Below are positions 52,852-61,220 of a stretch of 64,000 bases of DNA, piece by piece. A program made the position numbers and the translations under genes. The notes under the pieces were generated by a model. The model made no database searches. It was not told where the DNA came from and saw only the letters and a program-made list of their open reading frames with translations. This stretch comes from Nocardioides marmoriginsengisoli (lineage in GTDB: Bacteria > Actinomycetota > Actinomycetes > Propionibacteriales > Nocardioidaceae): the NCBI RefSeq assembly GCF_003725695.1, contig NZ_RJSE01000001.1, positions 62,001-126,000 of the forward strand. Reading direction: 5' to 3'. The stretch's first letter is position 1. The number at the start of each line of letters is the position of its first letter.

Positions 52852-53790
52852 ATGGCAACGATCTCGGCTCGCGGTCTGAGCAAGTCCTATGCGGGCAAGC
52901 CCGCCGTCGTCGACCTCTCCTTCGACGTCGAGCCCGGCAGCGTGACCGGCTTCCTCGGTCCCAACGGCGCCGGCAAGTCCACCACGATGCGGCTGATGCT
53001 CGGCCTGGACCGGGGAGCCGGCAGCACCCGTTTCGACGGGAAGGCCTTCACCGACCTCGACCAGCCGATGCGGCACGTCGGGGCGCTGCTGGAGGCCAAG
53101 CCCTTCCACCCGACCCGGACCGCGCGGAACCACCTGCGGATGCTCGCGGCCGCGAACGGCCTCGGCAGCAAGCGGGTCGACGAGGTGCTCGCGATGGTCG
53201 GCCTGGTCGAGGTCGCCCGCGCCAAGCCGAAGGGCTTCTCGCTCGGGATGGGTCAGCGGCTCGGCCTGGCCGGCGCCCTGCTCGGAGACCCGCACACGCT
53301 GATCCTCGACGAGCCCGCCAACGGGCTGGACCCGCAGGGCATCCAGTGGATGCGGCTGTTCCTGAAGTCCCTGGCCGCCGAGGGCCGCAGCGTCTTCGTC
53401 TCCAGCCACCTGCTCTCGGAGATGGCGCTGATGGCCGATCACCTGGTCGTGATCGGCAAGGGCGCGATGATCGCCTCCGGCCCGATCGCGGAGTTCGTCC
53501 GCAGCTCCCAGCAGAACGCCGTGATCGTGCGGACCCCCGACGTCGAGGCGCTGGCCCGGCTCGCCCAGGAGCACGGTGGCGCCGTGGCCCGGGAGGACTC
53601 GGGCGCGCTCTCGATCACCGGGCTCGCCGTCGAGACGCTGGGCGACCTCGCCTTCGAGAACCGGATCCGGCTGCACGAGCTGACCGCGAAGGTGGCGACG
53701 CTCGAGGAGGCGTTCCTGGAACGCACCGCCGGGGCGGAGGAGTTCCAGGCGCAGGGACTTCCGCCGGTGACCGAGGGAGGTGCCGGATGA
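52852..53790 (+). CDS. ABC transporter ATP-binding protein
   Basis: 312 aa. Walker A is FLGPNGAGKSTTM, the ABC signature FSLGMGQRLGLAGALLG, Walker B LILDEPANGLDP, with an H-loop SSHLL. The D-loop is normal. It powers a two-gene exporter with the overlapping permease downstream; NatA/DrrA-like family suggests drug or lipid export. CAGGAT lies exactly 6 nt before ATG 52852. Confidence 0.94.
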   Translation: MATISARGLSKSYAGKPAVVDLSFDVEPGSVTGFLGPNGAGKSTTMRLMLGLDRGAGSTRFDGKAFTDLDQPMRHVGALLEAKPFHPTRTARNHLRMLAAANGLGSKRVDEVLAMVGLVEVARAKPKGFSLGMGQRLGLAGALLGDPHTLILDEPANGLDPQGIQWMRLFLKSLAAEGRSVFVSSHLLSEMALMADHLVVIGKGAMIASGPIAEFVRSSQQNAVIVRTPDVEALARLAQEHGGAVAREDSGALSITGLAVETLGDLAFENRIRLHELTAKVATLEEAFLERTAGAEEFQAQGLPPVTEGGAG

Positions 53791-54596
53791 GGGACGCGCT
53801 CGCCTACGAGTGGACCCGGATCCGCACGCTCCGCTCGACCTGGTGGCTGACCGGTCTGGCGATGGTCCTCGGGGTCGGCATCTCGGGCCTGTTCTCGTGG
53901 GGGATCCACCACGAGTTCAGCACGACCGGGGTCTCCTCGGGCGACCTCGACGGCCTCGGCGGGATCCTGGTCACCCAGCTCGCCGCGACCGGCCAGATCC
54001 CCAGCGTGATCTGCTTCGTGCTGGCGATCCTCGGCATCTTCTCCTGGGGGCACGAGTACCGGCACGGGATGATCCGGGCCTCCCTCACCGCCCTGAACTC
54101 GCGACGCGACCTGTGGCTGGCCAAGTACCTCGTCGTCGGCGCCTGGGTCGCGGTGGTCGCGCTCACGACCCTGCTGCTCGCCGGGCTGCTGGGCCAGCTG
54201 GTGCTGCACGCGTATGCAGACGTGCTGACCGCCGAGACGTTCGGGGTGATCGGCCGGCAGGTCGTGTACGGCGTGCTGCTGACCTGGCTCGGGATGGCCT
54301 TCACCTCGATCACCCGCTCGCAGGCGTTCGCGCTGGTCTCGCTGTTCCTCTGGCCGTTGCTGATCGAGAGCCTGGTCTTCGTGTTCTTCTCGTTCATCCC
54401 CGGCCTGAAGGACCACACCGACCTGCTCCGGTTCCTGCCGTTCCAGGCCGGCGGCAAGATCGTCAACGTGCTGGAGAACTCGAGCAGCACCTTCGGCGAC
54501 CCGCTGTCCCCGGTGGGCGGGTTCGTGGTCTTCGGCGGCCTGGCCGCGGTCCTGATGGCGGCGTCGTACGTGCTGTTCCGCGAGCGCGACGCCTGA
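53787..54596 (+). CDS. ABC-2-type permease
   Basis: 269 aa with six hydrophobic segments: LTGLAMVLGVGISGLFSWG, ICFVLAILGIFSW, AWVAVVALTTLLLAGLLGQLVL, VVYGVLLTWLGMAF, LFLWPLLIESLVFVFFSF, and GGFVVFGGLAAVLMAASYVLF. Overlap with the ATPase stop is 4 nt (ATGA), with GAGGGAGG 6 nt upstream. They form one transporter; the substrate is unknown. Confidence 0.92.
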   Translation: MRDALAYEWTRIRTLRSTWWLTGLAMVLGVGISGLFSWGIHHEFSTTGVSSGDLDGLGGILVTQLAATGQIPSVICFVLAILGIFSWGHEYRHGMIRASLTALNSRRDLWLAKYLVVGAWVAVVALTTLLLAGLLGQLVLHAYADVLTAETFGVIGRQVVYGVLLTWLGMAFTSITRSQAFALVSLFLWPLLIESLVFVFFSFIPGLKDHTDLLRFLPFQAGGKIVNVLENSSSTFGDPLSPVGGFVVFGGLAAVLMAASYVLFRERDA

Positions 54597-54632
54597 CGCC
54601 GTCGTGTCCGACCGGCCACGTACGCTGGCCGC

Positions 54633-56066
54633 ATGGGTGCTGAGCTGGTCGTCGGGTTCGACCTCGACATGACCCTGATCGACACCGTGCCCGGCTTCAT
54701 CGCCACCCTGGAGGCGCTCGGTGCCGAGCTGGGGGTCGACTTCCCGGCGGCCGAGATGAGCAGCAAGCTGGGCCCGCCGCTGGAGCAGATGATGGCGCCG
54801 TACCTGCACGCCGACGCGATCGATGCCGCCGGGGACCGTTTCCGGGCGCTGTACCCGACCCACGCCGTGCCGCCCACTCCGGCGCTCCCCGGCGTCGCCG
54901 AGGCACTCGCCGCGGTCCGCTCCGAGCACGGCAGGATCGTGCTGGTCACCGGCAAGTACGCACCGAACGCGCAGCTGCACGTCGACCACCTGGGGCTCGA
55001 CGTGGACGCGGTCGAGGGCTGGGTCTGGGGTGCGGCGAAGGGGACGGCGCTCGTCGAGCACGGTGCCAGCGTGTACGTCGGCGACCACGTCCACGACGTC
55101 GAGGGAGCCCGGGCCGCGGGAGTGCTCAGCGTCTCGGTGCTGACCGGCGGGTGCTCCCGCGAGGAGCTGGAGGCGGCCGGGACCGACGTCGTTCTCAACG
55201 ACCTCACCGAGTTCCCCGCCTGGTTCGGCGAGCACCTCCTCGACCAACGGCTGGCGGCACTGAAGGAGCACCTCGGCCGGCTCGGCTCGGTCCTGGTCGC
55301 GTTCAGCGGCGGGGCGGACTCGGCCTTCCTGCTCGCCGCCGCCGTCCGCGCGCTCGGGCCGGACCGGGTGGTCGCGGCGACGGCGTACTCGGACGCGCTT
55401 CCGCTCGCGGAACGGCAGCCCGCACTCGACTTCGCGGCCGGGCTCGGGGTCCGGGTGCTCACCCCCGCGACCGACGAGCTGGCCCGGCACGGCTACGTCG
55501 CCAACGCCGGCGACCGGTGCGCGTTCTGCAAGTCCGAGCTGCTCGACGTCCTGGCGCCGCTCGCGGCCGGAGCCGGGCTGGCGGCCGTCCTCACCGGCAC
55601 CAACGCCGACGACGCCCGGGCAGGGTTCCGGCCCGGGATTGCGGCGGCCGCCGAGCGCGGCGCGGTGACACCGCTGCTCGACGCCGGGCTGACCAAGGCG
55701 CAGATCCGGACCGCCTCGCGCCGGTGGGGCCTGGTGACCTGGGACAAGCCGGCGGCGGCCTGCCTGAGCTCACGGATCGCGTACGGCATCGAGATCACCC
55801 CGGCCCGGCTGGCCCGGGTGGAGCGGGCCGAGGCGGCGGCCCGGGCGGCGTTCGCTGCTGCCGGCCTCCAGGTCCTCGATCTCCGGGTCCGCGACCTCGG
55901 CGAGAACGCGCGGCTGGAGGTGGACCGGGTGCTCGCCGGCTCGGTCCCCGAGAACGTGCTGGTCGCGGTCCGGGACGCCGGATTCGCCGCGGTCGAGGTC
56001 GATCCGCTCGGGTTCCGCTCCGGGTCGATGAACGAGCTGCTCGAGGATCCGGAGCGCTACCGCTGA
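54633..56066 (+). CDS. HAD phosphatase - LarE-type sulfurtransferase fusion
   Basis: 477 aa two-domain protein. Residues 1-205 are a HAD hydrolase (GFDLDMTLIDTVPG, IVLVTGKYAPNA, YVGDHVHDVEGA). Residues 215-477 are a LarE-like PP-loop ATP pyrophosphatase: LVAFSGGADSAFLL near residue 224, GDRCAFCKSEL with Cys296/Cys299, and KPAAACLSSRIAYG with Cys377, the three-Cys pattern of iron-sulfur LarE. LarE supplies sulfur to the nickel-pincer cofactor of lactate racemase-type enzymes; larB and larC are not here. TACGCT lies exactly 6 nt before ATG 54633. Confidence 0.85.
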   Translation: MGAELVVGFDLDMTLIDTVPGFIATLEALGAELGVDFPAAEMSSKLGPPLEQMMAPYLHADAIDAAGDRFRALYPTHAVPPTPALPGVAEALAAVRSEHGRIVLVTGKYAPNAQLHVDHLGLDVDAVEGWVWGAAKGTALVEHGASVYVGDHVHDVEGARAAGVLSVSVLTGGCSREELEAAGTDVVLNDLTEFPAWFGEHLLDQRLAALKEHLGRLGSVLVAFSGGADSAFLLAAAVRALGPDRVVAATAYSDALPLAERQPALDFAAGLGVRVLTPATDELARHGYVANAGDRCAFCKSELLDVLAPLAAGAGLAAVLTGTNADDARAGFRPGIAAAAERGAVTPLLDAGLTKAQIRTASRRWGLVTWDKPAAACLSSRIAYGIEITPARLARVERAEAAARAAFAAAGLQVLDLRVRDLGENARLEVDRVLAGSVPENVLVAVRDAGFAAVEVDPLGFRSGSMNELLEDPERYR

Positions 56067-56155
56067 GGGGTGCCGGGTTCAACCCGTTCGCCTGATCCGG
56101 CGCTGGCCCCGTACGCTGTGCCTTCGCAATCGTGTTGGAGAGAAAGGCTGAACTG

Positions 56156-56551
56156 GTGCCCACCGGGAAGGTCAAGTGGTACGACGCCGAGAAGGGTTTC
56201 GGCTTCCTGTCGCGCGAGGACGGTGACGACGTCTACGTCCGGTCGTCGTCCCTGCCCGAAGGAGTCGACACGCTCAAGGCGGGAACCCGCGTCGAGTTCG
56301 GCGTTCTCTCCGGCCGCAAGGGCGAGCAGGCCCACCAGGTGCGGGTGCTCGACGCCCCGCCGTCGGTGGCGGCTGCCCAGCGGCACGCCCAGCGCAAGAA
56401 CCCCGAGGACATGGTCGGCATCGTCGAGGACCTGATCCGGCTGCTCGAGAACGTCGAGGAGGGGTACCGGCACGGCCGGCACCCCGACGGCAAGACGGCC
56501 AAGCCGACGGCGAAGCTGCTGCGCGGGCTGGCGGACCAGCTCGACCTCTAG
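56156..56551 (+). CDS. Cold-shock-domain protein with C-terminal extension
   Basis: 131 aa. Residues 1-65 form a CSD with RNP1 KGFGFLSREDG and RNP2-like DVYVRSSSL; here KWYDAEKGFGFL is standard. A helical tail (about 65 aa, VGIVEDLIRLLENVEEGYRHG) is characteristic of actinobacterial CspB-like long forms. Binds RNA/ssDNA. -10 TACGCT at 56112-56117; GAGAGAAAGG leads to GTG 56156 at 8 nt. It shares CTAG stops with the convergent MFS gene. Confidence 0.9.
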   Translation: MPTGKVKWYDAEKGFGFLSREDGDDVYVRSSSLPEGVDTLKAGTRVEFGVLSGRKGEQAHQVRVLDAPPSVAAAQRHAQRKNPEDMVGIVEDLIRLLENVEEGYRHGRHPDGKTAKPTAKLLRGLADQLDL

Positions 56552-57948
56552 GCTCCGGCAGGAGCGGGCAGGTCCCTGCGGCGGCCGATCAGGACGAAGA
56601 CCGTCCAGCCAATGATCAGCGCCGCCAGCAGCATCAGCCCGACGACCGGGTGCCCGCTCGGCAGCGCCACGCCCAGGAAGCCGCCGATCACCCAGGACAG
56701 CTGCAGCACCGTCTCCGAGCGCGCGAACGCCGAGGTGCGGTGCGTCTCGGGGACGTCGCGCTGGATGGTCGCGTCCAGGGCGAGCTTGCCCATCGCCTGG
56801 GCGATGCCGATGGTCAGTCCCAGCGCCACGCACGCCACCAGGCCGTAGAACAGCGCGGCGCAGACCGCGGCGATCGCGTCGGCGATCAGGCCGACGACCA
56901 CCACCACGGCCGGGTTGATCTTGCGCAGCACCGACGTCAACCCGATGCCGATGGTGTTGCCGAGGCCCGCCGCGCCGATCACCAGGCCCAGCAACCAGGT
57001 GGTGTCGTGGTTCCAGTTCTCGAACGGGTTCTGGGTCAGCACGAACGCCATGAACATGGTCAGGAAGCCGGAGAGCAACCGCAGCCCGACGTTGCACCGG
57101 AGCGCGAAGACGATCGTGTTCGGCAGGTGGAACCGCTCACGCCGTCCCACCGGCTGCTCGCCGGCGGTCGCGTCGGCCTGGGCCGGCAGCAGGATCGCCA
57201 GGATCGTCGCGCCGGCGAAGACCACGAACGCGTAGCGCAGCGACCACTGCCCGCCGGCCGTCGCGGCGAGGGCGGCCAGCGGGGCGGACAGGGCACCGCC
57301 GATGACACCGGCCAGCGAGATCCGGCTGTTCGCCTTCACCAGGGTCTGGTCGCTCGGCAGCAGCCGGGGCACCGTGGCCGCGCGGGCGACGCCGTACGCC
57401 TTGGACGCGATCAGGCAGCCCAGGGCGGTCGGGTACAGCGCGACCGAGTTGCTGGCGACGGCGTCCGCCATCATCCAGCACATGAAGGCCCGGAAGGCCA
57501 TCGTGAACCCGATCGCCCAGCGGCGGCCGTGGCTGAACCGGTCCAGGAACGGCCCGAGCAGCGGCGCCACCACCGCGAACGGCAGCATCGTCAGGCCGAG
57601 GAACAGCAGCACCGGGCCCCGGGCGCCGCCCGGGTCGGCGAAGAAGATCGTGCCGGCCAGCGAGATCGCCACGGCGGCGTCGCCGGCGGCGTTGAACGCG
57701 TGCAACTCGATCAAGCGGGACAGCCCCGAGTCGCCGGCGCCCTCGGCCCGGGCGGCCCGGCGGGCGGCCCGGAACGCGGTGGTCATCCCGCGCCCGGTGA
57801 CCCGGCCGGCGGCGATCACGCCGCGCGCACCCGCGGCGACACCGCGCCCGGTCGCGTCGGCGACCTTGTCCCCGCGGCGGACGTCGGCACCGGCGGGCAC
57901 GGACAGGTCGTCCGGGAGCTCGCGGGTGACGTCGTCCTCGGGTTGCAT
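56548..57948 (-). CDS. MFS transporter with long cytoplasmic N-terminus
   Basis: 466 aa. About 75 hydrophilic, Arg/Ala-rich residues precede 12 TM segments (first LHAFNAAGDAAVAISLAGTIFF). Motif A equivalent: FLDRFSHGRRWAIGF. The substrate is unknown; its position next to a cold-shock gene and DUF3027 is conserved in actinobacteria, including mycobacteria as I recall. CAGGAT lies exactly 6 nt before ATG 57948 (leaderless). Confidence 0.87.
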   Translation of the reverse strand: MQPEDDVTRELPDDLSVPAGADVRRGDKVADATGRGVAAGARGVIAAGRVTGRGMTTAFRAARRAARAEGAGDSGLSRLIELHAFNAAGDAAVAISLAGTIFFADPGGARGPVLLFLGLTMLPFAVVAPLLGPFLDRFSHGRRWAIGFTMAFRAFMCWMMADAVASNSVALYPTALGCLIASKAYGVARAATVPRLLPSDQTLVKANSRISLAGVIGGALSAPLAALAATAGGQWSLRYAFVVFAGATILAILLPAQADATAGEQPVGRRERFHLPNTIVFALRCNVGLRLLSGFLTMFMAFVLTQNPFENWNHDTTWLLGLVIGAAGLGNTIGIGLTSVLRKINPAVVVVVGLIADAIAAVCAALFYGLVACVALGLTIGIAQAMGKLALDATIQRDVPETHRTSAFARSETVLQLSWVIGGFLGVALPSGHPVVGLMLLAALIIGWTVFVLIGRRRDLPAPAGA

Positions 57949-58026
57949 GCGCCCATCCTGCCAAGTCCGGGGTGGGAACGCGGGGCCGGGGAGACACGAC
58001 GTGCCCGGATGGGGGAGAATCCCTGG

Positions 58027-58800
58027 GTGATGATGACCGAGGACCTTGCCGTGGGCGCCGTCGAGGCTGCCCGCGCCGCCCTGCTCGAGCAGGTCGGCGA
58101 TGCCGTCGTCGGCGAGCACGTCGAGGCCGTGGCCGAGGACGAGGGCGTCGTCACCCACTACTTCGCGTCGGTGCAGGCCGGCTACCCGGGCTGGCGCTGG
58201 GCGGTCACGGTCGCGCACGCGCCCGGCCAGGACGCGGTCACCATCGACGAGGTGGTGCTGCTCCCCGGGCAGGACTCGATCATCGCGCCGCCGTGGATCC
58301 CGTGGCGCGAGCGGATCAAGCCCGGCGACCTCGGTCCCGGCGACCTGCTCCCGGTGGACGAGGACGACCCGCGCCTGGTGCCGACGTACCTGACCGGTGA
58401 CCCGGGTGACGACCCGGACTTCGTCGAGGCGAACCGTCAGCAGGCCAAGGCCGTCGCCGACGAGCTGGGCCTCGGCCGGGTCCGGGTGCTCTCGGTCGAG
58501 GGCCGCGACCTCGCGGCCCAGCGCTGGTACGACGGCGAGAACGGCCCCGACGTACCGCTCGCCCAGTCCGCTCCGGCGCTCTGCGGCTCCTGCGGCTTCC
58601 TGATCAGCCTCGCCGGACCGCTGTCGGTCGGGTTCGGGGTGTGCGCGAACGAGTTCGCGAACGACGACGGCCGGGTGGTGGCGATGCGGCACGGCTGCGG
58701 CGCCCACTCGGAGGCGCAGCTGCGCAAGAAGCAGCTCCCGCCGCCGCTGCCGGATCCGGCGTTCGACACGATCAGTCGCGGGGACCTCGAGAACTTCTGA
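58027..58800 (+). CDS. DUF3027 protein
   Basis: About 257 aa. Conserved actinobacterial protein of unknown function. WRWAVTVAHAP, TIDEVVLLPG, PPWIPWRERI and GDLGPGDLLP are typical of DUF3027; near the C-terminus two CxxC-like/Cys-His groups (CGSCGFLISL, GVCANEF, RHGCGAHSE) suggest zinc binding. GTG 58027 with GAGAAT exactly 6 nt upstream is preferred over the adjacent ATG 58030. Confidence 0.88.
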   Translation: MMMTEDLAVGAVEAARAALLEQVGDAVVGEHVEAVAEDEGVVTHYFASVQAGYPGWRWAVTVAHAPGQDAVTIDEVVLLPGQDSIIAPPWIPWRERIKPGDLGPGDLLPVDEDDPRLVPTYLTGDPGDDPDFVEANRQQAKAVADELGLGRVRVLSVEGRDLAAQRWYDGENGPDVPLAQSAPALCGSCGFLISLAGPLSVGFGVCANEFANDDGRVVAMRHGCGAHSEAQLRKKQLPPPLPDPAFDTISRGDLENF

Positions 58801-58839
58801 TTCCCCCGGACGTCGAGACGCCGTGACGTACGTGCAGTC

Positions 58840-59118
58840 TCAGTCGTCGACCGCAGCAGACCGCGCGGCCCGGCGGCGCCTGCAGAAGTCCCAGCCGACG
58901 AGCCCCAGCCCGAAGCCGGCGACGCACGTCCACAACCACCACAGGTGACCGTCCTCCTTGAGGCTTCCGGAGAACGGCAACAGCATCAGGAAGGCGATCC
59001 CCCAGAGCAGCGTGCCGACGGCGAGGGTGCGGACACCGTCGACGTCGAGCGGGTCGACGTCGGCGACGATGTACGTCCGGTTGCCGATTTCGTGGACGAC
59101 GGGCTGCTCTTCTGACAC
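58840..59118 (-). CDS. DUF2530 small membrane protein
   Basis: 92 aa with two TM helices (LAVGTLLWGIAFLMLLPF, WWLWTCVAGFGLGLVGWDF) and the preceding ADVDPLDVDGVRT motif of DUF2530; C-terminal RRRRAARSA is cytoplasmic. Function unknown. GTG 59118 has TACATT exactly 6 nt upstream, so it is leaderless; an ATG further upstream at 59277 is rejected. Confidence 0.86.
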   Translation of the reverse strand: MSEEQPVVHEIGNRTYIVADVDPLDVDGVRTLAVGTLLWGIAFLMLLPFSGSLKEDGHLWWLWTCVAGFGLGLVGWDFCRRRRAARSAAVDD

Positions 59119-59197
59119 CCCTTCAATGTAACGGTTCCGAGATCTCCTGGCTCGGGGGAGTAGGCAGCGGGCCCGGTCTCTGCCACGATGCGGTCCC

Positions 59198-60604
59198 GTG
59201 GACACCTTCTTCAAGATCACAGAGCGCGGTTCGACCGTAGGTCGGGAAATCCGCGGCGGCATCGTCACGTTCTTCACGATGAGCTACATCATCGTGCTGA
59301 ACCCGATCATCCTCAGCCAGGTGCAGGACGGCGAGGGCGGTTTCCTGGGCGGCACGAAGGACAACTTCACCATGATCGCCGCGGGCACCGCCCTGGTGGC
59401 GGGCGTGCTGACCATCCTGATGGGCGTGGTCGCCAACTATCCGCTGGCGCTGGCGACCGGCCTGGGTCTCAACGCCTTCGTGGCGTTCTCGGTCGCGAGC
59501 CAGATGACCTGGGCGGACGCGATGGGCCTCGTCGTCCTCGAGGGCCTGATCATCCTGGTGCTCGTGCTGACCGGGTTCCGCCAAGCGGTCTTCCAGGCGG
59601 TGCCGTCGGAGCTGAAGGTCGCGATCTCGGTCGGGATCGGCCTCTTCATCACCCTGATCGGATTCGTCGACGCCGGCTTCGTGCGCAAGGCGGTCGGGAC
59701 GCCGCTGCAGCTGGGCCAGGACGGCAACCTCGCCGGATGGCCCGTCCTCGTCTTCGTGATCGGCCTGATCGTGGTGATCGGCCTCTGGGTGAAGAAGGTC
59801 AAGGGCGCGATCCTGATCACGATCGTCGCGACCACGGTCCTCGCGATCGTGGTGGAGAAGATCGGCGAGTTCGGCAGTGCGCAGGGCAACCCGAAGGGCT
59901 GGATGCTCAACGTGCCCGCGTGGCCCGACAAGATCATCGAGAAGCCGGACTTCGGCACGCTGGGCGAGTTCAGCCTGTTCGGGTCGTTCCAGGAGGTCAG
60001 CGCGGTCACGGCGATCCTGCTGGTCTTCACGCTGCTGCTGGCGGACTTCTTCGACACCATGGGCACGATGACCGCGATCGGTGCGGAGGCGGACCTGCTC
60101 GACGAGGAGGGCATGCCGCCCAACACCCAGCGGATCCTGATCGTGGACTCGATCGCCGCGGCCGCCGGTGGTGCTGCCGGTGTCTCGTCCAACACGTCGT
60201 ACATCGAGTCGGCCTCGGGCGTGGGCGAAGGCGCTCGGACCGGTCTGGCATCCGTCGTCACCGGACTGCTCTTCCTGGTGGCGATCCCGTTCGCGCCGCT
60301 GGTCGACGTGATCCCCAGCGAGGCGGCCGTTCCCGCGTTGGTGCTCGTCGGCTTCCTGATGATGCAGCAGGTCAAGGGCATCGACTGGGACGACGTCGAC
60401 GTCGCGATCCCGGCGTTCCTGACGATCGTGCTGATGCCGTTCACGTACTCGATCTCGGCCGGTATCGGCGCCGGCTTCCTGGCGTACGTGCTGATCAAGG
60501 TGGTCCGCGGCAAGGCGAGCCTGGTGCACCCGCTGCTCTGGGTGATCTCGGTGCTCTTCGTCGTCTACTTCGCGATCGACCCCCTCACCCGCTGGCTCAC
60601 CTAG
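59198..60604 (+). CDS. NCS2-family purine permease (AzgA-like)
   Basis: 468 aa with about 12-14 TM segments. The N-terminus FFKITERGSTVGREIRGGIVTFFTMSYIIVLNP is the AzgA-type hallmark (contiguous at residues 4-36). Later come ATGLGLNAFVAF, LLLADFFDTMGTMTAIG (substrate/ion site of NCS2) and SSNTSYIESASGVGEGARTG. It should import adenine, guanine or hypoxanthine with protons. Start GTG 59198. It is followed by the nested palindrome at 60611-60698, a likely terminator. Confidence 0.93.
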   Translation: MDTFFKITERGSTVGREIRGGIVTFFTMSYIIVLNPIILSQVQDGEGGFLGGTKDNFTMIAAGTALVAGVLTILMGVVANYPLALATGLGLNAFVAFSVASQMTWADAMGLVVLEGLIILVLVLTGFRQAVFQAVPSELKVAISVGIGLFITLIGFVDAGFVRKAVGTPLQLGQDGNLAGWPVLVFVIGLIVVIGLWVKKVKGAILITIVATTVLAIVVEKIGEFGSAQGNPKGWMLNVPAWPDKIIEKPDFGTLGEFSLFGSFQEVSAVTAILLVFTLLLADFFDTMGTMTAIGAEADLLDEEGMPPNTQRILIVDSIAAAAGGAAGVSSNTSYIESASGVGEGARTGLASVVTGLLFLVAIPFAPLVDVIPSEAAVPALVLVGFLMMQQVKGIDWDDVDVAIPAFLTIVLMPFTYSISAGIGAGFLAYVLIKVVRGKASLVHPLLWVISVLFVVYFAIDPLTRWLT

Positions 60605-60610
60605 TTCGTT

Positions 60611-60698
60611 GAACGGGCCCTAGTGGTCCATCGAGTGGGCCCTTTCTGTTCGTACGTCGAACGGGGAGGGCCCACTCGTCTGCAGGAGCGGCCCGTTC
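60611..60698. repeat. Three-tier concentric palindrome
   Basis: Three pairs of arms share one centre near 60655: GAACGGGCC / GGCCCGTTC (60611-60619, 60690-60698), CGAGTGGGCCCT / AGGGCCCACTCG (60632-60643, 60667-60678) and GTTCG / CGAAC (60648-60652, 60658-60662). It may terminate the permease transcript, but it shares its middle arm with the repeats at 33058-33142. Confidence 0.7.
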
Positions 60699-60730
60699 GT
60701 CGGATATTCGGGCCGGTTCAACGGGAATGC

Positions 60731-60756
60731 TTAGCCTAGGTAATGAGTTATGCTAA
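60731..60756. promoter_or_regulatory. MarR operator candidate
   Basis: TTAGC-N16-GCTAA, with TTAGCNTA/TANGCTAA imperfect 8-bp arms, similar to SlyA/MarR half-sites. It overlaps the -10 TATGCT (60749-60754) of the marR gene, as expected for autorepression. Confidence 0.6.
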
Positions 60757-60760
60757 CGAT

Positions 60761-61210
60761 ATGACTCCGACCGTCGAGACTGTGGCCCGCACGGATGCCG
60801 GCCTGGCCAGCGAGCTCCGGCTCAGCGTGGCGAGGCTGGCCCGGCGGCTGCGCAACGAGCGCGACCCGCAGAACCCGCTGAGCGTCGGCGCGATGAGCGT
60901 CCTCGGTGTCCTGATCCGCTGCGGCGAGAGCACCATCGGGCAGCTCGCGGCCCACGAACGGGTGCAGCCGCCGTCGATGACCCGCACGGTGACCTGGCTG
61001 GCCGACGAGGGCTACGTCGTACGGCGTGCGTCGGACTCCGACGGCCGGGTCGTCCTGATCGACCTGACCGAGAAGGGCCGGCAGACCCTGTACGCCGACC
61101 GCCGGCAGCGCGACGCCTTCCTGGTGCGCCAGCTGGCCCACCTGACCCCCGAGGAGCGCGCCCTGGTCCGCCAGGCGGCGCCCCTGATCGAAAGACTGGC
61201 AACGATTTGA
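60761..61210 (+). CDS. MarR-family transcriptional regulator
   Basis: 149 aa. The winged helix is in residues 40-105: STIGQLAAHERVQPPSMTRTVTWLADEGYVVRRASDSDGRVVLIDLTEKG (contiguous at about 51-100). N- and C-terminal helices form the dimer. Its neighbour downstream is an MFS exporter, a classic MarR target. ATG 60761 is chosen over 60743 because TATGCT lies exactly 6 nt before it and the operator covers 60743. Confidence 0.92.
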   Translation: MTPTVETVARTDAGLASELRLSVARLARRLRNERDPQNPLSVGAMSVLGVLIRCGESTIGQLAAHERVQPPSMTRTVTWLADEGYVVRRASDSDGRVVLIDLTEKGRQTLYADRRQRDAFLVRQLAHLTPEERALVRQAAPLIERLATI

Positions 61211-61220
61211 GCGACCTGAC

